NCBI RefSeq assembly: GCF_000210075.1
Contig: NC_021017.1
Coordinates: 974,192-1,009,600, forward strand
DNA length: 35,409 bases
Direction of reading: 5' to 3'
Source of the DNA: Bacteroides xylanisolvens XB1A
Lineage (GTDB): Bacteria; Bacteroidota; Bacteroidia; Bacteroidales; Bacteroidaceae
Under the pieces are notes generated by a model. That model did no database searches, was not told where the DNA came from, and saw nothing but the letters and a program-made list of their open reading frames with translations. The position numbers and the translations under genes are program-made. Shown here one piece after another: positions 17,136-24,733 of the stretch (position 1 is the stretch's first letter; each line of letters opens with the position of its first letter).

Positions 17136-17693
17136 ATCATTAAATAACTTTGGTTGACTGGATTGAACCAAATCATCGAATAAACCAGGAACACGAGGTT
17201 GTAACGCCTTGTATTCTTCCCGAAAGAATTCTTCTTTGGTTCTCCCATGTTTTTTACCCTTTCGTGTATGTACATCGAAAGTGTAGTCTGGAATAGGAAT
17301 AGGATAACGCCTGACATCATTTATCCACTTTTCTATATCAATATCCTTTCTATCATAAATGAAGTTTTGCAAATGATCCGCATCACGATTCTTTCTACAT
17401 TCACAAAGGAGAATGACAGCTTTACTGACAAATATCCTCCCTTTGGGTTCAGTAGCAGTCTTGTTTACCAGCTCATGCCCCTGCCATAATGCTTCTATCT
17501 CTTTCGTAATGATTCCAAAGCAGTCTTCAGCACTAATGGTAAACAGACGCTTCCACACATAGTCGCGGTACCCACTCGCCCAAAGTTCCAATGCAAAAAA
17601 GCCGGCTACCCCGGTGTCGGCTCGCCTGATGGCTTTCTGCATTGCAGAACTCACCTCAAAGAAATCATATCCGCAAACTGTTCTTATAATCAT
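17118..17693 (-). CDS. Stand-alone protein resembling the RarA/MgsA C-terminal domain
   Basis: 191 residues. Residues 13-60 (FEVSSAMQKAIRRADTGVAG, then ALELWASGYRDYVWKRL and TISAEDC) match the pattern of the C-terminal tetramerisation domain of RarA/MgsA-type ATPases, where ALQKAIRRGD, ELW.SG and .RRL..IASEDVG recur. The ATPase part is missing and there is no Walker motif, so this is the domain on its own. It could interfere with or borrow the host replication-repair ATPase, or simply be a helical scaffold. The start at 17693 is fixed by the upstream shared promoter and leader. Confidence 0.65.
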   Translation of the reverse strand: MIIRTVCGYDFFEVSSAMQKAIRRADTGVAGFFALELWASGYRDYVWKRLFTISAEDCFGIITKEIEALWQGHELVNKTATEPKGRIFVSKAVILLCECRKNRDADHLQNFIYDRKDIDIEKWINDVRRYPIPIPDYTFDVHTRKGKKHGRTKEEFFREEYKALQPRVPGLFDDLVQSSQPKLFNDETTAK

Positions 17694-17734
17694 AATTCTA
17701 ATTTAATGGTTTGACTTTTAGTTCATTACATCAG

Positions 17735-17796
17735 TAAAATTAGCTAAAAAAGGCGAATATGACAAACAGAATGGACGCCATTTAAACGCCTTTTTT
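17735..17796 (-). promoter_or_regulatory. Shared phage promoter module, copy 2
   Basis: Minus strand: AAAAAAGGCG and AAATGGCG boxes (17776-17796), CTGTTTG (-33, plus-strand CAAA at 17763-17766), 20-base spacer, TAATTTTA (-7, 17735-17742), then leader ACTAAAAGTCAAACCATTAA before the ATG at 17693. This is the most diverged of the four copies, yet the spacing is unchanged. Confidence 0.75.
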
Positions 17797-17804
17797 ACAG
17801 ACTA

Positions 17805-18557
17805 TTAGAATTTGAATTTGCATGATATATTATATTGAACGAGCTGCTTTGTTTTGTCTTTCCCATTAGTGGTTGCACTCTTTAGCAAAATACTATCACC
17901 AAAATTCTTTTTGATAAAGAGGATAGATTTACGTTCCTCTTCCTGATTCCTTATAGAAGCAAGCCCACCAGCGTTTACAAAAGTGTTCTTTTGCTCAAAA
18001 TTATACCGCAAATCGGTTAAAACCTTACGTTCTTTGTACTTCATGTAACAAGAAATCCAAAAATCTTCCTTCAAACGTATTTCCTCATTCCACCAAGTGT
18101 TTTTGTTATAGATTACTCCATAACTGCAACCGGTTATCATTTTCGAAAGAGAAAGAAAAGCGGATTCATCATACATTACCGGCGATATCCGAGCGGTGAA
18201 GCCAAACAGATGTACATCCATCATACTGGCCATCTCAAATAATGACTGAATGATATTGGTTATCTTATCTTTATCCTTTATCCGGCTAGGTTCTCCTTTT
18301 TCCACATAAATAGGTTTGCAGGCATGGACATCATCATCAAGCATGAAAAGTTCTCCAAAATGCTTTGCCATCCAGTTACGTTTCGGGATGAGGCCCATAA
18401 CGTCGTCAGGATGAGTAACAATTTCACATTCCGGGTTAAATTGTTGATATAAGTCAGCTTGACTTTCAGCAACGCAAATGATAGGATCGTTCACCAACTT
18501 TTTAGCGAACACCCGGTCATGGCGTTTATGACTTGGTATTACTATCTTGCAGGGCAT
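17805..18557 (-). CDS. Glycosyltransferase-like protein (GT-A fold, phage DNA-modification type)
   Basis: 250 residues. It starts with KIVIPSHKRHDRV, the nucleotide-sugar strand of GT-A enzymes, and has a clear DxD-type metal site in LFMLDDDVHACKPI near residue 75. The downstream GFTARISPVMYDESAF, then KEDFWISCYMKYK near 165 and the Gly-rich VNAGGLASIRNQEEE near 195, fit phage-type glycosyltransferases that decorate modified DNA bases. It overlaps the ParB-fold gene by 32 bases, a pairing that recurs in phages. Whether the acceptor is DNA cannot be told from the sequence. Confidence 0.7.
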   Translation of the reverse strand: MPCKIVIPSHKRHDRVFAKKLVNDPIICVAESQADLYQQFNPECEIVTHPDDVMGLIPKRNWMAKHFGELFMLDDDVHACKPIYVEKGEPSRIKDKDKITNIIQSLFEMASMMDVHLFGFTARISPVMYDESAFLSLSKMITGCSYGVIYNKNTWWNEEIRLKEDFWISCYMKYKERKVLTDLRYNFEQKNTFVNAGGLASIRNQEEERKSILFIKKNFGDSILLKSATTNGKDKTKQLVQYNISCKFKF

Positions 18558-19182
18558 GGCGAACGTCTTTTATATCAATTACATTGGATTTACTTATTTT
18601 CCCGGTTTTGTACGACTTCATGTGCTGCATGTCCAGCCTTTCACGAAGCCAGTTGCTATCTACCTCATTACTTGAGGTGATGATAAACAACTCATGTTTT
18701 TCGTCATACTTTGGAATGAGAGGATAAATGGCTGTATCATCCGTGATGGCATCGAAGCGCTCTTTAAATTCATCCTCTTTCTTCTCCGGGGCAAATTCGA
18801 TGCCCCAATCTTGGAGTTCCGCCTTATTCCACTCGTTTTCCATAACGTCCAAATCATTCTCACCAAAATTGACATTATCTTTAGTGGCATATTCCCTCAA
18901 CTTCTTAACGGGGGTATCAGGTGCCAGAATTTTACAAGGCAGTTCTTTATAACCTAACTCCTTGCAAGCTCGCAAACGTAAATTACCACAAACAACAATA
19001 TATCTGCCATCATTGTAGGGAAAAACTATAAGTTCTCGAAGCTCAAGCATCTCTGGCGAATCCTGAATGCTTTTCTTCATCGCTTCAAAGCGGTAATCAC
19101 GAAAAAAACGTGGATTTTTCGGCAATCCCGTGAGCTGCCCCTTATTAAAATCAAGTAGGCAGACTTGAATAATCTCTGTCAT
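18526..19182 (-). CDS. ParB-like (ParB/sulfiredoxin fold) nuclease-domain protein
   Basis: 218 residues. The first 100 match the ParB N-terminal fold: NPRFFRDYRFEAMKKSIQDS, then LRELIVFPYNDGRYIVVCGN with LRLRACKELGY, where the usual GE(R)R motif is replaced by GNLRL. A following region, ATKDNVNFGENDLDVMENEW, resembles the linker seen in phage ParB-type proteins paired with methylases or glycosyltransferases. There is no ParA partner, so a role in DNA modification or nicking is more likely than in partition. Two tandem 14-base repeats lie just upstream. Confidence 0.78.
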   Translation of the reverse strand: MTEIIQVCLLDFNKGQLTGLPKNPRFFRDYRFEAMKKSIQDSPEMLELRELIVFPYNDGRYIVVCGNLRLRACKELGYKELPCKILAPDTPVKKLREYATKDNVNFGENDLDVMENEWNKAELQDWGIEFAPEKKEDEFKERFDAITDDTAIYPLIPKYDEKHELFIITSSNEVDSNWLRERLDMQHMKSYKTGKISKSNVIDIKDVRHALQDSNTKS

Positions 19183-19196
19183 AACTAACTATATTA

Positions 19197-19226
19197 AAAT
19201 CAACAACACAAAATCAACAACACAAA
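19197..19226. repeat. Tandem direct repeat AAAATCAACAACAC upstream of ParB-like gene
   Basis: Two consecutive copies of AAAATCAACAACAC, ending 10-20 bases upstream of the ParB-fold start at 19182. They could be an operator or just a leader repeat. Confidence 0.5.
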
Positions 19227-19242
19227 CAGTCAGTAACAACAC

Positions 19243-19536
19243 CTAATCATTTTTTCTATCATCGAACTCTATCTTATCTTTGATAAGCTGTTCAATGTCC
19301 TCACAACCAAATCTTTTTAAATAGGCAACAAGGTAAATTATCATCTCGGCTGCTAATTCTTCATCTTCCGAATATTTAGGAAGATTATCACTCCTATATT
19401 TAGAAGCAATATCGAATTTTCTCCAAACGGCTTCAATTCTTATGCTAAACGCTTTTCTTGAGCTATGCTCATTCATCTTAAAGCGCTTCCTCATGATATT
19501 CAAGCATCTCTGGGCAAACCTATTCAATGTTATCAT
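19243..19536 (-). CDS. Short MazG-like helical protein
   Basis: 97 residues. The C-terminal half, SEDEELAAEMIIYLVAYLKR followed by DIEQLIKDKIEFDDRKND, resembles the second metal helix and terminal helix of the small MazG-like pyrophosphohydrolases (EELA..IIYL....K.e.N..R). The first ExxE helix is not well preserved, so it may be inactive or just a distant relative. It is the second MazG-like gene in the window. About 100 bases without a clear gene lie upstream. Confidence 0.5.
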   Translation of the reverse strand: MITLNRFAQRCLNIMRKRFKMNEHSSRKAFSIRIEAVWRKFDIASKYRSDNLPKYSEDEELAAEMIIYLVAYLKRFGCEDIEQLIKDKIEFDDRKND

Positions 19537-19642
19537 ATCGATCGGGTTAAATTGTTAGACTATGAATAATCTCACACGATTCTATTAGGTTGGTCTCTGA
19601 TGCGAAACCAATGAACATATTCTTTACCTATCAGCATACTAA

Positions 19643-20083
19643 TTATTTATTTTGAGGGTCTGTTGTATCCAAATACTTCCTGTATTCCAATTCTGTTTTG
19701 GCAAGATTGATTACGGTATTAACCCCTTGGAAAACTTGTTTTGCTTGGCTCACTTTACTAGGATCTTCTTTCACATCCTTAATTTGTTGAAGAACCAAAT
19801 TCCTCAAATCTTGTAAAATGGTAGGGTTCACTGTAGACACCTTATTCAACCGTTCATTTGCCAACACGACAACAGTATTTGTTATTGGCCGGAAACGGTT
19901 CAACTTGGAAGCCAAATCAAACATACTAAACACTAACACTTTGCCATTATTCAAGTATATCTCAACTTCGGTACCATCATCACCGGTACCGTCACAGTAA
20001 TTGAGAATTACAACTTCTTCATTCTGATAAAGGAATGGTTTATTAACCATTTCTTTCAATCTATCTATTGCTCCATCAGTCAT
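19643..20083 (-). CDS. Hypothetical phage protein
   Basis: 146 residues, not recognised. It has a beta-rich N-terminal half (FLYQNEEVVILNYCDGTGDD, VEIYLNNGKVLVFSMFDL) and a helical C-terminal half (NPTILQDLRNLVLQQIKDVK and VNTVINLAKTELEYRKYLDT). The start codon overlaps the stop of the HNH gene by 4 bases, so they are co-translated. No known domain is evident. An SH3-like barrel plus helix is a guess from the pattern. Confidence 0.6.
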   Translation of the reverse strand: MTDGAIDRLKEMVNKPFLYQNEEVVILNYCDGTGDDGTEVEIYLNNGKVLVFSMFDLASKLNRFRPITNTVVVLANERLNKVSTVNPTILQDLRNLVLQQIKDVKEDPSKVSQAKQVFQGVNTVINLAKTELEYRKYLDTTDPQNK

Positions 20084-20844
20084 GATTCATTCTTTTTTGT
20101 TGCTTTATTAATTTGTCTATTCAAAGCTCCTTTTAGCTTGATTAGGTACTGAACATCTTCCGGATATCGGGCATACAAAGAATTCTCTTTTTTTAATTGT
20201 TCAGAACGACTAATCATGTAAAGGTTCTCAATGGAAACGTTTTGCCTATTGCCATCCTTAAACTGAATATTATAACCAGGGGGGATTTCTCCATTATGCT
20301 CAATCCATACAAGCCGATGTTTAAGTTCAAAGACATTCGGTTCGGCAGTTTTCACTTCAATGTAACCGTCACGAGTTATGCGTTCATAACCGACTGGTTT
20401 ATGATTTTTTGGGATATGTCCTTTCTTAAATTGAGTAGCTTTCGTTTTTGCTAATTGTTCCTCTGACATATATTCCGTTTGCTTACGTCCCTTGTTCATC
20501 GGTTGGTGGCCTTTAGGAAAGAAGCTTTTAGAAGCGCATTGAAATTTAAATTCTTTAGATTTAAAGAGCCGTAATTTAAATGCAATTCCATTTACAGCAG
20601 AATAAGTGATACCTAATATCTGTGCTATTTCCTCATTAGTATGATTGGGATACAACTTTTTCAATTTATCAAGTCTCTCACTATTCCAAAACGAGATTCT
20701 CGGAGAGCGCCTAAGTTTTCGAATCAAGGCCTTTGTTTTAACAGCACTAAGTGTTTTATCAAGACGCCTAGCAAGTTCTTTTAAATCAGCAGTCGGGTAC
20801 TCACTGTCAAGTATAGCAAGTTGTTCGTCAGTCCACGTTTTCAT
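20080..20844 (-). CDS. HNH homing-type endonuclease with N-terminal DNA-binding repeats
   Basis: 254 residues. The C-terminal third, FELKHRLVWIEHNGEIPPGY followed by NIQFKDGNRQNVSIENLYMI, is the HNH motif of the HNH_3 type (catalytic His in KHRL, Asn in DGN and ENL). The N-terminal 80 residues hold two Myb- or GcrA-like helix-turn-helix units: WTDEQLAILDSEYPTADLKE and FWNSERLDKLKKLYPNHTNE with EIAQILGITYSAVNG. Such enzymes are often free-standing homing endonucleases in phages. No intron is seen around it. Confidence 0.85.
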   Translation of the reverse strand: MKTWTDEQLAILDSEYPTADLKELARRLDKTLSAVKTKALIRKLRRSPRISFWNSERLDKLKKLYPNHTNEEIAQILGITYSAVNGIAFKLRLFKSKEFKFQCASKSFFPKGHQPMNKGRKQTEYMSEEQLAKTKATQFKKGHIPKNHKPVGYERITRDGYIEVKTAEPNVFELKHRLVWIEHNGEIPPGYNIQFKDGNRQNVSIENLYMISRSEQLKKENSLYARYPEDVQYLIKLKGALNRQINKATKKNES

Positions 20845-20871
20845 AAGTGCGTCAATAAAGAGAGGAAACCA

Positions 20872-21604
20872 CTAGGCTTCCTCTGTGTTATCGTTATTTA
20901 GTTCTTTCAGTCTTTCTTTGAGCTTCTTTTCTTTCTTATCATATGAATCCGCAAGTTTCTTAGAGAGTGCTTTGAAATCATCCGGATATTGTTCTGCAAA
21001 AAGGATTTTCTGACACTTTTGCAAATAGGAGTAGAAATTCACATTATTCGATGATAAGCATTCAGCAATAAAGGCTCTATACCATTGGTGTCGGTCAGCT
21101 TGGTTGTTCTTGACATAATTTACAAAATCACTCTCACCATTCCATTTTTTCAAATTCAGTTTTTCAAGATAAGTACTGCTACAACCGCTAAGAACCAGCA
21201 CATCAAAAACAAGTTGTTCATTTTCAGAGAATTCTTTTGTTCTCTGATAATATGTTTTCTCTTGCGCCCACTTGCGCATTTCTTCAGCAGACTTCTCCTT
21301 GACTATATCCTTCGCTCTTTTTAATTGGGCGTTTATTTTTTCCCTTTCTATCTCTTTTAGATCGGCAACGGCGGAAGTAGAGGAAGCCGTTTCTTTTCTA
21401 ACATAATAGAAACTAACGTTAAATTCGGGAGAATAATGTCCAAAAAATGAAAGACAACGATAAACTTCTCCATCTTCAAGCATTTTCAAAGTGCGTTCAT
21501 CATCTTCTGAATACCAGCACTTACATCTAAAGATTTCATCAGGATCAACTATTTCAAATCCAAGTTGTTTAACAGCTTCCAAAGTTTTTTCATAGAAAAC
21601 CTTT
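20872..21604 (-). pseudogene. C-terminal part of frameshifted ParB-like protein
   Basis: This frame continues the ParB gene in a different phase: the minus-strand reading is open well upstream of any start and overlaps the ParB end as EEDRKVFYEKTLEAVKQLGF. There is only a TTG at 21582 as a possible independent start. Deleting one G from the GGGG run at 21615-21618 joins it to the ParB frame as DTYWEEDRKVF. The product is charged and helical with coiled-coil character (KKEKKLKERLKELNNDN). In Bacteroidota elements I would expect one ParB-family protein of about 570 residues here. Confidence 0.75.
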
Positions 21605-22591
21605 CTATCTTCCTCCCCAATATGTATCGGGACGTCTAGCGATAATTATTGTTTTTCCAAATGAAAGAGGTTCGCCAACTTTAACAAGATGTTCATATTC
21701 TAGTTGAATTTTCCGCGTCACATAAGCAATCTGTTTTTTCTCATAGCAAGCAGCATTGATACATCTAGCATCCTTACTATTCATTTCATAGAACAAACAA
21801 CCATGATTACACGTATTATTCTCACATTGAGAACATGATTTAATATCAGTATTTTCCCAATTATCGGAATCATCTTTAATCCAAGGTGCGTTACCAAGCT
21901 CCATGAAAGAATTACTCACAAATTCTCGAATCATAGCAGTAGTACATTGTTCTTCCTCCTCCTCATGAAACTCTTTTTGAGTATCTTCATCCAATTTAGA
22001 AAGAATCATAGCACCGGACAATGGTATATCTCCATTTCTTACCCGCTCTTTTAGTTCAGGAATAAGAGAATTTAATTTAATACGGTCAAAAACAAACCGG
22101 GTAGACTTTCCTATTTTAAGAGCGATATCTTCCAAAGTTCGTCCTTTTTCAGCCAACTGCGCAAAGGCAAAAGCTTCTTCGATGGGATCAACATCTTTTC
22201 TTTGAAGATTCTCGGTAATCATCGCTTCAAAAGCCTCATCATCTGTCATTTCTCTGACAATGCAGGATATTGTCTGAAATTTTTCCGACTTTTTTCGATG
22301 GGCTTTGATTTTTGCAACATTCGCTTCATCTTCCTTTGCTTTCAAAAGTGACACAGCCCGGAAACGACGCTCACCGCAAACAATTTCGTATGTGTAAGGT
22401 AATGGGGTAACATCTCCGGTTTCTAGGTTAGTCATCTCCTCGGATTTAGCAACTCTGACAGTGATAGGTTGCAATAAACCTTGCTTTTCAATGTTGCTTG
22501 CAAGCTCTTCAAGAGCTGCTTCATCAAAAGTCTTTCTCGGATTCAAAGGAGAAGGACTGATAAGGTCAATTCTAATGTTTTGTACTTCCAT
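21605..22591 (-). CDS. ParB/RepB/Spo0J-family protein, truncated by a frameshift
   Basis: 328 residues before the frameshift. The ParB N-terminal domain is clear: LISPSPLNPRKTFDEAALEE, the KQGLLQPITV strand, and the nucleotide-binding motif CGERRFRAVSLL. ENLQRKDVDPIEEAFAFAQL and the helix-turn-helix GRTLEDIALKIGKSTRFVFD follow. The C-terminal part has a cysteine cluster (CSQCENNTCNHGC, CINAAC), probably a zinc site. It starts after the shared promoter copy 3. The frame stops at TAG just after the GGGG run, while an open continuation lies in another frame. No ParA is seen, so it may regulate or support replication rather than partition. Confidence 0.85.
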   Translation of the reverse strand: MEVQNIRIDLISPSPLNPRKTFDEAALEELASNIEKQGLLQPITVRVAKSEEMTNLETGDVTPLPYTYEIVCGERRFRAVSLLKAKEDEANVAKIKAHRKKSEKFQTISCIVREMTDDEAFEAMITENLQRKDVDPIEEAFAFAQLAEKGRTLEDIALKIGKSTRFVFDRIKLNSLIPELKERVRNGDIPLSGAMILSKLDEDTQKEFHEEEEEQCTTAMIREFVSNSFMELGNAPWIKDDSDNWENTDIKSCSQCENNTCNHGCLFYEMNSKDARCINAACYEKKQIAYVTRKIQLEYEHLVKVGEPLSFGKTIIIARRPDTYWGGR

Positions 22592-22632
22592 AATTTAATT
22601 ATATTGGTTTGACTTTTAATTCATTACATCAG

Positions 22633-22693
22633 TAAAGTTATCGTAAAATGACAAGTTATGCAAACAGAAACTTCGCCATTTTAACGCCATTTT
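22633..22693 (-). promoter_or_regulatory. Shared phage promoter module, copy 3
   Basis: Minus strand: AAAATGGCG twice (22674-22693), CTGTTTG (-33, plus-strand CAAA at 22661-22664), 20-base spacer, TAACTTTA (-7, 22633-22640), leader TTAAAAGTCAAACCAATATA before the ATG at 22591. The core from the boxes to the leader is almost identical to copy 4 at 29.5 kb, over about 70 bases. Confidence 0.78.
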
Positions 22694-22894
22694 CATGCGG
22701 GCTTATTACGTATTTGAATGAAGCCACGTTTTTCCGTTTCCCGAAGCAATTCCATATCTTCCTCACGGATATAACAATCCGTTTCACCATTAACAGTTGT
22801 GTGATTAGGAATACCAAAAACGCTCCCGTATTCTTCTTTTCACTTCAGGAATATCTTCAAGTTTGATATGCCTAGTGTTCCAGTAAATTGTCAC
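22693..22894 (-). pseudogene. Small phage ORF with a homopolymer frameshift
   Basis: From the GTG at 22894 the minus strand reads MTIYWNTRHIKLEDIPEVKR with RIRERF and then runs into a stop. One base out of phase, immediately afterwards, it reads GIPNHTTVNGETDCYIREED followed by MELLRETEKRGFIQIRNKPA to a stop at 22693. Removing one T from the TTTTT run at 22816-22820 gives a single ORF of 66 residues ending next to the promoter boxes. The family is not identified. Its start overlaps the end of the 22872 gene, as normal genes here do. Confidence 0.65.
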
Positions 22895-23519
22895 CTTCTG
22901 CTTCTTGTTTGCCATTTTCTCTTTTGTTTAGATAAGAGATTATTTCATTTGAGAGACTTAACGCTTTAGCAGCTTCTTCATCTCCTTGCTCAACTCTAAG
23001 TTTGAGTTCGTTCCGGTATTCTTCATACGACAAGCCACTTGTAAAACTCGTTTCCCCTGACAATTTAGCCTTATGAGTATTCCATGACTGATTATCAGCA
23101 ACAGCACAACGTTCTTTGTTGTATTCACGAAGCCATCCCATAATGATAGAACCATCAATACGATTGTAATTTTCACCATATTTCATTTTCATTGCATTCT
23201 TGAAACACAGTTTAAAATCATCAGTTTTCATATAGGGATATTCTTCAATGATTAAATCTACTGTAGTAGCAACTTGGGTAGCAGACATTGTATTACTAAC
23301 ATTGAAAAACTCCAAGGCATCAGCTATCAATATGACCAGCACTGCTCTAGCCTGTGGTTCACCAAACTTTCTTATGATAGTGCCAATAGAAGGTTCATCA
23401 CTTTGAAATACATCTTCAACCTTCTTTGGACATAGAGCTTTGCAGTAGTTCTTCGGCGAGGTCCGTAAGACTGCTAACCGATTCTCTTCTTGTGGCCGCA
23501 GTATCAGTTCGTTTTCCAT
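22872..23519 (-). CDS. Hypothetical replication-associated phage protein
   Basis: 215 residues, no family recognised with confidence. It is helical, with VEDVFQSDEPSIGTIIRKFG, then ARAVLVILIADALEFFNVSN and DLIIEEYPYMKTDDFKLCFK, then MKMKYGENYNRIDGSIIMGW. The last pattern resembles Bacteroidota phage and plasmid proteins that act beside the replication initiator, possibly in loading the helicase. The start at 23519 is supported by AGAAGG ahead of it, although this overlaps the initiator gene by 104 bases. That large overlap is unusual and is noted as real on the strength of the ribosome-binding site. Confidence 0.6.
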   Translation of the reverse strand: MENELILRPQEENRLAVLRTSPKNYCKALCPKKVEDVFQSDEPSIGTIIRKFGEPQARAVLVILIADALEFFNVSNTMSATQVATTVDLIIEEYPYMKTDDFKLCFKNAMKMKYGENYNRIDGSIIMGWLREYNKERCAVADNQSWNTHKAKLSGETSFTSGLSYEEYRNELKLRVEQGDEEAAKALSLSNEIISYLNKRENGKQEAEGDNLLEH

Positions 23520-24228
23520 TATAGTTACCTTCTAAAATATTTGTAAATTTTGTAGGCAAGAATATCCAGTCAAAAGTGCACCTCCAATTTTTATCGTTTT
23601 GTCCAAGCAAGAAAGGACTGTCTAAAACCAATTGGAACACATCGAATATAGCTTGCTTCCCGTATTGTGCGACACGTGCTTTAATAGCTTTCTTTCGTTT
23701 TGCATCTATGGACTTTATAGCAGGAAGTTTACCTTTAAACGTGGAATTAAAATAATCCATTAGCCCACCCCAATCAATCTTTTCCTCGGGGAACAAAGAA
23801 AGCTCGTCTTTCTTTGATTCTCCTTTAGGAGAAGTTTCTTTCTTTTTTAAATGAGAATCATTATCATCTACATAATCATTATCATATTCATTATCATTAT
23901 CGGGTTTTGTGGGTTCTTTTGGGTTTCCAAATAACCCAGTGAGTTTTGTGGGTTCTTTGGGTTCTTTTGGGTTTTCACTTTTCGGACGTCCCCCCTTAGA
24001 ACCATTGCTCTTATTCCTTTCCACAATAGACATATACTTTTCAGTATCCCTGTCTATATCTATCTTTATAAAGTTGAAAGCAATATTTGCCATAGGTTTC
24101 AACCCCCGAAGATTTCCCGTTGTCGCATACTCAATTATGCTTTCGTAAATCTCCAGCCTGACATCATCCGGCAAATCCTTGATTGCTTCTCTCCACCCTT
24201 TATAAAAGATGAATGAATTTCTTTCCAT
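23416..24228 (-). CDS. Phage replication initiator-like protein (DnaD-like architecture)
   Basis: 270 residues in three parts. The N-terminal FYKGWREAIKDLPDDVRLEI and the YESIIEYATTG helix form a small domain common at the start of Bacteroidota replication proteins. The linker (residues about 85-150) is low in complexity with KEPKEPTK and NDNEYDNDYVDDND, encoded by repeated DNA. The C-terminal domain (DYFNSTFKGKLPAIKSIDAK, RKKAIKARVAQYGKQAIFDV, DKNWRCTFDWIFLPTKFTNI) is the typical end of phage replisome-organiser proteins. The layout, with repeats within the gene, recalls lambda O. Confidence 0.75.
   Translation of the reverse strand: MERNSFIFYKGWREAIKDLPDDVRLEIYESIIEYATTGNLRGLKPMANIAFNFIKIDIDRDTEKYMSIVERNKSNGSKGGRPKSENPKEPKEPTKLTGLFGNPKEPTKPDNDNEYDNDYVDDNDSHLKKKETSPKGESKKDELSLFPEEKIDWGGLMDYFNSTFKGKLPAIKSIDAKRKKAIKARVAQYGKQAIFDVFQLVLDSPFLLGQNDKNWRCTFDWIFLPTKFTNILEGNYNGKRTDTAATRRESVSSLTDLAEELLQSSMSKEG
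23856..23974. other. Candidate phage replication origin (iteron-like repeats inside the initiator gene)
   Basis: Two exact copies of GTTTTGTGGGTTCTTT (23904-23919 and 23943-23958) and two of GGGTTCTTTTGGGTTT (23911-23926 and 23959-23974) lie next to an AT-rich block with AATCATTATCAT at 23856-23867 and 23874-23885 and further ATCATTATC. Iterons beside an AT-rich run within the initiator gene is the arrangement of the lambda origin. The repeats also encode repeated Pro-Lys-Glu and Asn-Asp residues, so a protein-level explanation remains possible. Confidence 0.5.
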
Positions 24229-24263
24229 ATTTTAAGGGATTATACTCCGATTAGTAATAAAAC

Positions 24264-24728
24264 TCACAGACCTTTTGCTTCCTTCAGTTTTTTCGCTTCT
24301 TCCTTGTAATGAGTAATCAGCTTTTCTAATTGAAAGTCACTAAATTGCTTAGTAACATTTTTCTTGGCTTCCAGGATCAGCACATTTCGTTCACCATACT
24401 TGGCAACTAGACGTCTGCGATAATCCTGAATATTTCCTTCCATGAAGCGGTTACAATGTGAACATTGAGCATTGCAGTTCATTTCATCAAAGCGAGTACT
24501 CATGTGTTGGCGGTTGATGTAATGACCGCAATCTGCTTTATTGAAAGGCTTTATTTTACCACATGAAATACACTGAAAATATCCATTAGGCATCGTATCA
24601 CGATAACGGATGAATAAACTAAATATCCTGTCTAGTTTATCGACAAGATCAGGTTTCTTCTTGACCTTAACACCTTCTACCTCGAAAAGAGGCTTTTTCT
24701 TTTCTTTCTTCTTGTAATTTCTCCACAT
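24264..24728 (-). CDS. ninG: NinG (Rap)-like recombination protein
   Basis: 154 residues from the ATG at 24728, chosen because the longer start overlaps the helicase gene. The zinc-binding core is clear: FQCISCGKIKPFNKADCGHY, then INRQHMSTRFDEMNCNAQCS and HCNRFMEGN, the NinG pattern. The lambda homologue (Rap) is a structure-specific endonuclease that cuts D-loops and Holliday-type junctions. The N-terminal KKKEKKKPLFEVEGVKVKKK is basic. Together with NinB, SSB, annealing protein and nuclease it makes a lambda-like recombination set. Confidence 0.88.
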   Translation of the reverse strand: MWRNYKKKEKKKPLFEVEGVKVKKKPDLVDKLDRIFSLFIRYRDTMPNGYFQCISCGKIKPFNKADCGHYINRQHMSTRFDEMNCNAQCSHCNRFMEGNIQDYRRRLVAKYGERNVLILEAKKNVTKQFSDFQLEKLITHYKEEAKKLKEAKGL

Positions 24729-24733
24729 GATAA

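Noticed and set aside
20080..20844. Group I intron hosting the HNH gene
   Set aside because: The gene starts and ends with tight overlaps to neighbouring ORFs and no interrupted gene flanks it.
23900..23976. CRISPR-like array from the repeated GGGTTCTTT units
   Set aside because: Units are short, tandem, inside a protein-coding linker and without spacers of constant size.
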